Source: Dehalococcoidales bacterium
GTDB lineage: Bacteria; Chloroflexota; Dehalococcoidia; Dehalococcoidales; RBG-16-60-22
Direction of reading: 5' to 3'
Assembly: GCA_030639445.1 (NCBI GenBank)
Contig: DAOWCR010000074.1
Location: forward strand, 1 to 6,466
DNA length: 6,466 nt
The notes below the pieces were generated by a model. It ran no database searches and was not told where the DNA came from. It saw only the letters and a list, made by a program, of their open reading frames with translations. The number at the start of each line of letters is the position of its first letter. Within the stretch, counting starts at the first letter, position 1. The translations under genes and the position numbers were made by a program. Positions 1 to 5,247 of the stretch are shown here, one piece after another.

Positions 1-9
1 ATCTTTTCG

Positions 10-18
10 TGATATACT
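10..18 (+). promoter_or_regulatory. Candidate extended -10 promoter element for argF
   Basis: The bases TGATATACT form a TGn extended -10 motif followed by TATACT, which matches the TATAAT consensus at five of six positions. The start codon of argF lies 25 bases downstream, so a transcript starting near base 25 would have a leader of about 20 nt containing the ribosome binding site. A -35 box would fall outside the window and cannot be assessed. I see no ArgR-type operator in the visible bases. The call is inferred from the motif alone. Confidence 0.45.
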
Positions 19-43
19 GTAAGGCATAAACAGGGAGGTGGTT

Positions 44-982
44 TTGGAAGGAAAAGACCTGCTTTCCGTATCTGACTTAAGCCATGAGGATATCCAGTTG
101 CTCATATCAAACGCCATTGATATGAAAACGGCGGGTTGGGTCTCTTCGCTTAGCGGCAAGGTCTTGGCTCTTCTATTTGAAAAGCCCTCGCTGAGGACAC
201 GGATGAGCTTTGAAGTAGCCATGCGGCAGCTGGACGGTCACACGGTTTATCTGTCTCCGGATGAGGTGGGCCTGGGTCAGCGGGAATCAGTCCCGGATGT
301 TGCCCGGGTGCTCGGCCGCTATGCCGATGCCATTGCCGCCCGCACTTTTTCCCAGGAAACTCTGGAGGTTCTGGCCAGCAATACCGATGTGCCGGTGATA
401 AATGCCCTGTCGGACCTGGAGCACCCGTGCCAGGCGCTGGCGGACCTTCTCACTATATATGAGAAAAAAGAGGAACTGGCGGGCTTGACCCTGGCTTACG
501 TCGGTGACGGCAATAACGTAGCGCACAGCCTCCTGCTGGCCGCCGCACGTACCGGCGTGAATTTCCGGATTGCTTCTCCCGGCGGCTATGAAGTCCAGGA
601 GCGAATATGGCAGCTGGCCCAGAACTACGCGGCCGGTAGCGGCGCCGAGATATTAAGCACCGGGGAGCCGCGCCAGGCGGTCAGCGGTGCCGACGTCGTT
701 TATACCGATGTGTGGACGAGTATGGGACAGGAGGCAGAGGCAGACCGGCGGCGCCAGATATTTGCCGGCTATCAGGTGAACGGTGAGCTTATGGCCTGCG
801 CCAGGGAGGACGCCATATTGATGCACCCGCTGCCGGCCCATCGTGGCGAAGAAGTGACCGAAGACGTTCTGGATGGCCCGCAATCGGTCGTCTTTGACCA
901 GGCGGAGAACCGGATGCACCTGCAGAAAGCGCTGCTGGTGGGCATGCTGGGGGGACTGGAAATACCGCTGACCAAGTACTGA
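44..982 (+). CDS. argF: Ornithine carbamoyltransferase (anabolic type)
   Basis: Transfers the carbamoyl group of carbamoyl phosphate to L-ornithine to give citrulline, in cytosolic arginine synthesis. Residues are numbered from TTG 44 (312 aa, usual for the family). Visible motifs are the carbamoyl-phosphate loop SLRTR (49-53), an Arg near residue 100, HPCQ (127-130), the GDGNN strand (155-159), and the ornithine-specific DVWTSMGQE (222-230), which separates it from aspartate carbamoyltransferase. The usual catalytic HCLP is HPLP here (261-264), with the Cys replaced by Pro. The start is chosen at TTG 44 because a strong GGAGG (34-38) sits 5 nt upstream and the product then begins MEGKDLLS, as in homologues. 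A GTG at 38 would overlap that Shine-Dalgarno sequence. It is the first gene of the rightward group. Function is secure; the start is a strong inference. Confidence 0.95.
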   Translation: MEGKDLLSVSDLSHEDIQLLISNAIDMKTAGWVSSLSGKVLALLFEKPSLRTRMSFEVAMRQLDGHTVYLSPDEVGLGQRESVPDVARVLGRYADAIAARTFSQETLEVLASNTDVPVINALSDLEHPCQALADLLTIYEKKEELAGLTLAYVGDGNNVAHSLLLAAARTGVNFRIASPGGYEVQERIWQLAQNYAAGSGAEILSTGEPRQAVSGADVVYTDVWTSMGQEAEADRRRQIFAGYQVNGELMACAREDAILMHPLPAHRGEEVTEDVLDGPQSVVFDQAENRMHLQKALLVGMLGGLEIPLTKY

Positions 983-994
983 TAGGGGGAGAGT

Positions 995-1654
995 ATGTAT
1001 CTGCTGAAGATTATCGTTAACCGTGGCTGGTATCCCGCTCTGATAACGGCGCTGGCGGTGGCTGGTTATTTCCGCGAGTGGCTGCGAGAGTTCATAGTCC
1101 CCGCCCTGATTATTCTCCTGGCTATCGGACTGGTGGTGACCGTAATCAGGGCCAGGGAAAAACAACTGGAGCTCTCCGCGGTAAGGCTGAGACAGCTGGC
1201 CGAGCACTTTAACCGCCGTTTTATGGGTGATTCGTCACTGTCTATCTTTGTGATTATCGATACCCTGTTCAGCCTGGAAAACCCCAAGCTGTGGGAATGG
1301 GCCAGGGCCTGCGATATGTCACAGCGTATTTTAAATGGCTGGTGCAGCAGTTTTATTGACCGGGCGGAGAGTGACCTGGGGCTGAGAAAGTTTGCCGATT
1401 ACCTTTACACCTATCTCAATGAACTGTGGCTGATAACCAGTCGCTATTATGAGTTTATCGAGCAGTTTTACGAAGCGACGGAGAAAGTAGAAGTCCCGCC
1501 GGAAACTATAGACCAGTATAACAAATTAGTCATGGAATATAATGCTTTTGCGCAGACCTTCCGGGAAAGCATTACCGAGCTGAAAAACATCGCCCGGACC
1601 GGCATTGAGCCGCCGAGCGTGAAGCTGGCCCGAGAAATAACGGCGGCGAAGTAG
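995..1654 (+). CDS. Unrecognised two-helix membrane protein, 219 aa
   Basis: I do not recognise a family. The N-terminus holds two hydrophobic stretches, roughly residues 11-26 and 33-51, joined by a short charged turn (REWLRE). The second is followed by basic residues (IRAREK), so the long C-terminal part is probably cytoplasmic. Residues 54-200 are amphipathic and charged, with many aromatic residues (for example YTYLNELW and SRYYEFIEQFYEA), and look all-helical. There are no cysteine clusters, nucleotide-binding loops or catalytic signatures. The start is ATG 995, preceded by GGGGGAGAG at 985-993, only 12 bases after the argF stop, so it is very likely co-transcribed with argF. That proximity is not evidence for a role in arginine metabolism. 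Gene reality is well supported by the ribosome site, length and codon pattern; function is unknown. Confidence 0.8.
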   Translation: MYLLKIIVNRGWYPALITALAVAGYFREWLREFIVPALIILLAIGLVVTVIRAREKQLELSAVRLRQLAEHFNRRFMGDSSLSIFVIIDTLFSLENPKLWEWARACDMSQRILNGWCSSFIDRAESDLGLRKFADYLYTYLNELWLITSRYYEFIEQFYEATEKVEVPPETIDQYNKLVMEYNAFAQTFRESITELKNIARTGIEPPSVKLAREITAAK

Positions 1655-1658
1655 TTAT

Positions 1659-1740
1659 CTACCTCTCCTCCTTTAATTCCCCTCTCCTTCAAAGGAGAGG
1701 GGGAGAGAAAGAAAGAGGGGCTATGCCCCTCTTAAACGCC
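1659..1740 (+). repeat. Compound palindromic repeat, left copy (B then A)
   Basis: Two adjacent hairpins make up this intergenic stretch. Hairpin B (1679-1702) has arms CCCCTCTCCTT and AAGGAGAGGGG, 11 perfect base pairs with a 2-nt loop. Hairpin A (1713-1733) has arms AAGAGGGGC and GCCCCTCTT, 9 perfect base pairs around TAT. The order B, spacer, A recurs as the reverse complement at 1975-2057, and similarity between the copies extends beyond the hairpins into the pyrimidine-rich left flank (CTCCTTTAA against CACCCTTTAT). This looks like a dispersed REP or MITE-like unit. No T-run follows either hairpin on the + strand, so neither is a standard terminator for the upstream genes. Confidence 0.75.
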
Positions 1741-1778
1741 CGGTTAGGGTATCTCCTTTAAGGCAGAGAGGTGAAAAT

Positions 1779-2000
1779 ATGGAGTTAGCTATTGCACAGA
1801 TGGTTTTGGGGATACTAATCGTGGTTGACTTTCTTTCTTTTGGCCTTTTGTCAGGCATAGAGGCAGGTGGGTTTCCTCCTGGATGGTGGAAGGTTTTCTA
1901 CTTTCACAACTTTTTGGGATTTTTCGTGTTGGGTCTGGCAGTGCTTGGCTGCGGAATAGCCCAGCTATTAAAGGGATTAAAAGGGGCGAAGCCCCTTTAA
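1779..2000 (+). CDS. Small two-helix membrane protein, 73 aa
   Basis: I do not recognise a family. Two hydrophobic segments (about residues 4-24 and 42-65) are separated by a polar, Gly/Pro/Trp-rich turn (GFPPGWWK); a short basic tail (KGLKGAK) follows. That is the shape of a helical-hairpin membrane protein. ATG 1779 has a convincing Shine-Dalgarno sequence, GAGGT at 1768-1772, with 6-nt spacing, which is the main reason to treat it as real. It is visibly richer in A and T than the flanking genes. It lies exactly between two inverted repeat copies, and the right copy encodes its last residues (KGAKPL) and stop codon. This suggests acquisition with the repeats or a 3' end rewritten by an insertion. 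It could also be a remnant of a longer protein. Confidence 0.55.
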   Translation: MELAIAQMVLGILIVVDFLSFGLLSGIEAGGFPPGWWKVFYFHNFLGFFVLGLAVLGCGIAQLLKGLKGAKPL

Positions 2001-2057
2001 GAAATTCTCCTCCCTCTTCCCTTACGAAGGGGAGAGGGATAAAGGGTGAGGGGCTGG
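1975..2057 (-). repeat. Compound palindromic repeat, right copy (inverted)
   Basis: This is the reverse-complement counterpart of the repeat at 1659-1740. Hairpin A' (1980-1998) has arms AAAGGGGC and GCCCCTTT around a GAA loop. Hairpin B' (2011-2039) has arms TCCCTCTTCCCTT and AAGGGGAGAGGGA, 13 pairs including one G-T, around ACG. On the minus strand the order is B' then A', matching the left copy, and the outer flank reads CCCCTCACCCTTTAT, a common form of dispersed bacterial palindromic repeats. The A' hairpin overlaps the end of the 73-residue ORF. It ends 25 bases before the first possible der start codon. No U-run follows on the + strand. Confidence 0.75.
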
Positions 2058-2071
2058 TAAGGAATCTCTGT

Positions 2072-2077
2072 AGGGGG
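2072..2077 (+). promoter_or_regulatory. Ribosome binding site for der; start is ambiguous
   Basis: AGGGGG can pair with the 16S anti-Shine-Dalgarno sequence through five canonical pairs and one G-U. It lies 4 nt before TTG 2082, 10 nt before GTG 2088 and 16 nt before GTG 2094, all in frame. A weaker GGAAG at 2084-2088 would serve GTG 2094 with 5-nt spacing. The site favours 2082 or 2088, while homologue N-termini (MSKPIVAIVG-like) favour 2094, so the sequence alone does not settle it. Confidence 0.5.
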
Positions 2078-2081
2078 TTGT

Positions 2082-3407
2082 TTGGAAGTGGCGGTGAGTA
2101 AGCCTATCGTGGCTATCGTTGGCCGGCAGAATGTCGGCAAGTCCACCCTTCTCAACCGTGTAGTCCGGAAGCCGCTGGCTATCGTTGCGGACCTGCCGGG
2201 GACAACCCGCGACCGTATCTTTGCCAGCGTTGCCTGGCAGGGGGTTGAATTTACCCTGGTTGACACCGGCGGCCTGGAGATGGCACCCCGTTCCACTGTT
2301 GCCCAGGGTGTTAGAGAGCAGGTAGAGGCGGCGATCGCTGAGGCGGACGTTATTATCTTTCTGGTGGACGTCAAAAGCGGATTGATACCGGCGGACCTGG
2401 AAGTAGCCGAGATGCTGCGGCGGGCGAGCAAGCCCATACTGCTGGTGGCGAATAAGGCAGATAACGCCAAGCTGGAAACCGGGGCGGTGGAATTTTACGG
2501 GCTGGGGCTGGGGGAGCCTCTGGCGGTTAGCGCCTATCACGGCCGGGGCACGGCCGAGCTGCTGGACAGAATCATCTCGCGGCTGCCGGTGGCGCCTCCC
2601 GTGGAGACCGGACCGGAAATCATGAAGGTAGCCATTGTCGGCCGGCCCAATGTCGGCAAATCAATGCTGTTAAATGCCGTGCTGGGCGAAAAACGGGCGA
2701 TTGTTGACGATATTCCGGGGACAACCCGTGACGCCGCCGATACTTTAGTTGACTTTAACGGGCAGGGTGTGTTACTTATTGATACGGCTGGCATCCGGCG
2801 GCGGGGGCGGCTGGGGACCGGGGTGGAGCGGTATAGTGTCCTCCGCGCCCTGCGGGCCATTGACCGGGCGGATGTAGCCCTGCTGGTTCTTGATGCTACG
2901 GAGCTGGTAACGGCCCAGGATATGCACGTGGCGGGCTATATCCAGCAGGCGATAAAGGGGATTGTGGTGGTGGTTAATAAGTGGGACTTAATCGCGGATA
3001 AGGACTTGACGGAGTGGAATACGGGCATCAGGAGCCAGCTGAAATTTATCGCCTACGCACCGGTGCTCTATACTTCCGCTAAATTCGGGCAGGGGGTGGA
3101 CAAAATTCTGCCTCAGGCGCGTCAGGTATACCAGGAGAGGCTCAAGAGACTGCCCACCGCCGAAGTTAATGACGTCATTCAGCAGGCCGTGGCGGCGCAT
3201 AACCTGCCCAGAAGCGGCCGGAAACGACTGAAGATTCGGTATGCGACTCAGGCCGAAGTAAACCCGCCCACTTTTGTCTTTTTTGTAAATGATGCCAGGC
3301 TAATACATTTCTCCTACCGGCGCTATCTGGAGAATAAGTTGCGCCAGGCATTCGGCTTCACCGGAACACCGGTCCGGTTAGTCTTTAAGGCGAAGGAGGA
3401 GCCATGA
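2082..3407 (+). CDS. der: Ribosome-assembly GTPase Der (EngA), double GTPase
   Basis: An essential GTPase that assists maturation of the 50S ribosomal subunit in the cytoplasm. With TTG 2082 as residue 1 (441 aa, family-typical), GTPase domain 1 shows P-loop GRQNVGKS (14-21), DTGG (61-64) and NKAD (124-127). Domain 2 shows GRPNVGKS (187-194), DTAG (234-237) and NKWD (299-302). The KH-like RNA-binding domain follows from about residue 356 and contains KRLKIRYATQ, PPTFVFFVN and the closing FGFTGTPVRLVFK. The tandem GTPase plus KH arrangement is diagnostic. The first P-loop has Gln where Pro is usual. Starts at GTG 2088 or 2094 are also possible; 2094 gives an N-terminus most like other Der proteins. 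The stop overlaps the plsY start by four bases (ATGA), which implies coupled translation. It sits just downstream of the right palindromic repeat. Confidence 0.96.
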   Translation: MEVAVSKPIVAIVGRQNVGKSTLLNRVVRKPLAIVADLPGTTRDRIFASVAWQGVEFTLVDTGGLEMAPRSTVAQGVREQVEAAIAEADVIIFLVDVKSGLIPADLEVAEMLRRASKPILLVANKADNAKLETGAVEFYGLGLGEPLAVSAYHGRGTAELLDRIISRLPVAPPVETGPEIMKVAIVGRPNVGKSMLLNAVLGEKRAIVDDIPGTTRDAADTLVDFNGQGVLLIDTAGIRRRGRLGTGVERYSVLRALRAIDRADVALLVLDATELVTAQDMHVAGYIQQAIKGIVVVVNKWDLIADKDLTEWNTGIRSQLKFIAYAPVLYTSAKFGQGVDKILPQARQVYQERLKRLPTAEVNDVIQQAVAAHNLPRSGRKRLKIRYATQAEVNPPTFVFFVNDARLIHFSYRRYLENKLRQAFGFTGTPVRLVFKAKEEP

Positions 3408-4087
3408 TAATTGCCAAGTTTATGGCCGTAGCGCTGATTGGTTATCTTCTCGGCTCTATTCCCTTCGGAGTACTGGTGGGCCGGCGGAGCGCCAGGGTGG
3501 ATATCAGGGAGTACGGTAGCGGGAAAACCGGCGCGACCAACGTGTTGCGGGTGGCGGGCAAGAAAGCGGCGGTCATCGCCGTTACCCTTGATTTTTTAAA
3601 AGGGTTCCTGGCGGTGGTATTAGCCGGGTTAATCTTTAAGGGCGACCATTCACTGACCGGCAGCAGTTTGTGGTGGCCGGCCACCAGCGCCCAGGCTCTG
3701 GCGGCTTTAGCCGCTATCGCCGGACATAAGTGGCCGGTATTCCTTAAATTTCACGGCGGACGGGGTGTGGCCACTTTCTTTGGCGGCATGCTGGCTTTGT
3801 GTCCGCCGGCAGTATTATTTGGCGGTGGCGTGCTCATCCTTACCGCGGTCTTAACCAGGTATATGTCACTGGGTTCAATCGCCGGTGCCATCGGCGCCTA
3901 TACGGTATTAATACCCCTCACCATACTCAGAGGGGGACCCATTGAATATCTGGCTTATGCCCTGATAGGGGCGATATTCATTATTGTCACGCACCGGGAC
4001 AACATTAACCGGCTAATGGCGGGCACCGAGCGCCGGCTCGGCGAGAAGGTTAAGATGGGGAAGTCACTTCCGTCGGTGAACCCGTAA
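3404..4087 (+). CDS. plsY: Acyl-phosphate:glycerol-3-phosphate acyltransferase PlsY
   Basis: An integral membrane enzyme that transfers the acyl chain of acyl phosphate (made by PlsX, not in this window) to sn-glycerol-3-phosphate, the first step of phosphatidic acid synthesis. At 227 aa it is slightly longer than many PlsY. Hydrophobic segments cover roughly residues 4-26, 54-78, 95-113, 121-150, 156-175 and 181-197. Conserved motifs are SIPFG (18-22), GSGKTGATN (38-46), GHKWPVFLKFHGGRGVAT (107-124) and HRDNINRLMAGTE (197-209). GGRG replaces the common GGKG, and GSGKTG the common GSGN-G. ATG 3404 has AGGAGG at 3394-3399 and overlaps the der stop. The following gpsA makes its substrate, which supports the assignment. 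The tail after residue 210 is basic and variable. Confidence 0.95.
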   Translation: MIIAKFMAVALIGYLLGSIPFGVLVGRRSARVDIREYGSGKTGATNVLRVAGKKAAVIAVTLDFLKGFLAVVLAGLIFKGDHSLTGSSLWWPATSAQALAALAAIAGHKWPVFLKFHGGRGVATFFGGMLALCPPAVLFGGGVLILTAVLTRYMSLGSIAGAIGAYTVLIPLTILRGGPIEYLAYALIGAIFIIVTHRDNINRLMAGTERRLGEKVKMGKSLPSVNP

Positions 4088-4129
4088 GCCGGGATTCCAG
4101 ATTACCACGTGGAGAACATGGGGTAGCAT

Positions 4130-5191
4130 ATGCTTAAGATTGCCATCATCGGCACCACCAGCTGGGGTGCCACTCTGGGTTTCATCATTGCGGAAAAGGG
4201 GATGCAGGTCGGGCTGTGGGCGCGGACGGAACAGGAAGCCGCGGAATTGCGAAAGAAAGGGCCTGACCCGGACTTATCTTCCAAAATTGCTTTCCCGCCC
4301 CAGCTGCTCATTACCACCCGGCTGGAAGAAGCCCTGGACGAGGCCAAGGCGGTCATCCTGGCCGTACCTTCCCAATCAATGCGGCAGAATGCGCAACAAC
4401 TGGCGCGCTACCTTGATAAGTCAATGCTGGTGGTTAGTGCTGCCAAGGGCCTGGAGATTGGCAGTGGCAAGCGCATGTCACAGGTGATTGCCGAGGAAAT
4501 GCCCCCGCGTTTTCAGTCTCATATTTGCGTGCTTTCCGGACCTAACCTGGCCCGGGAAATCCTGCGGGGCCTGCCCGCGGCGGCGGTGGCTTCTGCCGAA
4601 GACGGCGCAGTCGCCCGGAAAGTCCAGCGGATATTGACCACCCCCAACCTTTGCGTCTTCACCAATACCGATGTCATCGGGGTGGAGTTGGGGGGGGCCT
4701 TGAAAAATATCATTGCCCTGGGTGCGGGCATCGCGGACGGGTTGGGCTACGGCGACAATGCCAAGGCCGCCTTTATGACCCGGGGCCTGACCGAGATAAC
4801 GGCGCTCGGCGTGGCTTTAGGGGCGCACCCGCTTACCTTTTCCGGTCTGACGGGACTGGGTGACGTCATCGCTACCTGTACCAGTCCGTTGAGCCGCAAC
4901 CACTATGTGGGGATGGAGCTGACCAGGGGACGCTCGCTGTCGGAGATAGTCAGCTCGATGACCGGCGTGGCCGAGGGGGTGACCACTACCCTGGTTGCCC
5001 TGAACCTGGCCCAGAAGCTCGGACTGGAAATGCCCATTACGGAGAAGGTCTACCAGGTACTCTATGAAAATACTGACCCTCGCCAGGCGGCGGTGGAGAT
5101 GATGGGGGGAGACACCGGGCACGAGCTGACCGGGCGAAAGTGGAAGTTGTTTTCTTTCTTAAGGCGGCACAAACGCCCCGAGACCGTTTAA
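4130..5191 (+). CDS. gpsA: NAD(P)-dependent glycerol-3-phosphate dehydrogenase
   Basis: Cytosolic enzyme that reduces dihydroxyacetone phosphate to sn-glycerol-3-phosphate, the lipid backbone used by PlsY, encoded 42 bases upstream. The 353 residues are a family-typical length. The N-terminal Rossmann domain begins LKIAIIGTTSWGATLG (loop 8-13), followed by AVPSQSMR, SAAKGLE and SGPNLAREI. The C-terminal domain has GALKNIIALGAGIADGL, with the expected catalytic Lys at 192, then LTGLGDVIATC, SRNHYVG and GVAEGVTTT. The Rossmann loop is GTTSWG where most relatives have GAGSWG; the same kind of variant is, to my recollection, found in Dehalococcoides. ATG 4130 is preceded by GGGG at 4120-4123; the only other upstream in-frame ATG (4118) hits a stop after one codon. 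A run of eight G at 4690-4697 lies just before Lys192. This is the last gene of the rightward group. Confidence 0.96.
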   Translation: MLKIAIIGTTSWGATLGFIIAEKGMQVGLWARTEQEAAELRKKGPDPDLSSKIAFPPQLLITTRLEEALDEAKAVILAVPSQSMRQNAQQLARYLDKSMLVVSAAKGLEIGSGKRMSQVIAEEMPPRFQSHICVLSGPNLAREILRGLPAAAVASAEDGAVARKVQRILTTPNLCVFTNTDVIGVELGGALKNIIALGAGIADGLGYGDNAKAAFMTRGLTEITALGVALGAHPLTFSGLTGLGDVIATCTSPLSRNHYVGMELTRGRSLSEIVSSMTGVAEGVTTTLVALNLAQKLGLEMPITEKVYQVLYENTDPRQAAVEMMGGDTGHELTGRKWKLFSFLRRHKRPETV

Positions 5192-5222
5192 CCAACCTTT
5201 TCCCTGACTCTGTCGGAGAATG

Positions 5223-5247
5223 CCCGGCTTCAGGCGCCGGGTTTTTT
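5223..5247 (+). terminator. Intrinsic terminator after gpsA, inside the dnaJ 3' end
   Basis: Arms CCCGGC (5223-5228) and GCCGGG (5236-5241) form a GC-only 6-bp stem with a 7-nt loop, followed directly by six T (5242-5247). This is a classical rho-independent terminator for rightward transcription, 31 bases after the gpsA stop. It ends the der-plsY-gpsA transcript and possibly one starting at argF. Bases 5230-5247 also encode the C-terminal residues and stop of dnaJ on the other strand. Read leftward, the hairpin has no T-run after it, so it is probably not an efficient terminator for dnaJ. A second T-run lies at 5254-5259. Confidence 0.85.

Noticed and set aside
653..1207. 184-codon minus-strand frame across argF and the next gene
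   Set aside because: It spans antisense to two well-supported genes and their junction, with no ribosome site or plausible protein character.
1651..1662. GTAG-TTAT-CTAC mini-dyad at the left edge of the first repeat, considered as a target-site or attachment site
   Set aside because: The stem is only four bases and no matching sequence occurs at the outer edge of the right repeat, so it does not mark a duplication.
1679..1733. Hairpins B and A as an intrinsic terminator after the 219-residue gene
   Set aside because: The stems are strong, but neither is followed by a T-run on the + strand. Leftward there is a T-rich tail (TTTCTTTCTC), but no leftward gene ends here.
1883..2101. 72-codon + strand frame overlapping the small membrane ORF and the der start
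   Set aside because: It overlaps the better-supported frame at 1779-2000, runs through the whole right repeat and encodes Gly/Arg/Ser-rich sequence typical of translated repeat.
1997..2540. Two minus-strand open frames (157 and 172 codons) opposite the start of der
   Set aside because: They are antisense to the first GTPase domain of der and run into the palindromic repeat. The products are low-complexity and unlike any protein I recognise.
4105..4112. Perfect palindrome CCACGTGG between plsY and gpsA
   Set aside because: Eight bases of symmetry are expected by chance in a window of this size, and there is no promoter next to it for an operator to act on.
4118..4126. ATG GGG TAG mini-frame just before gpsA
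   Set aside because: It has a single sense codon after the start and no clear ribosome site, so it is not supported as a leader peptide.
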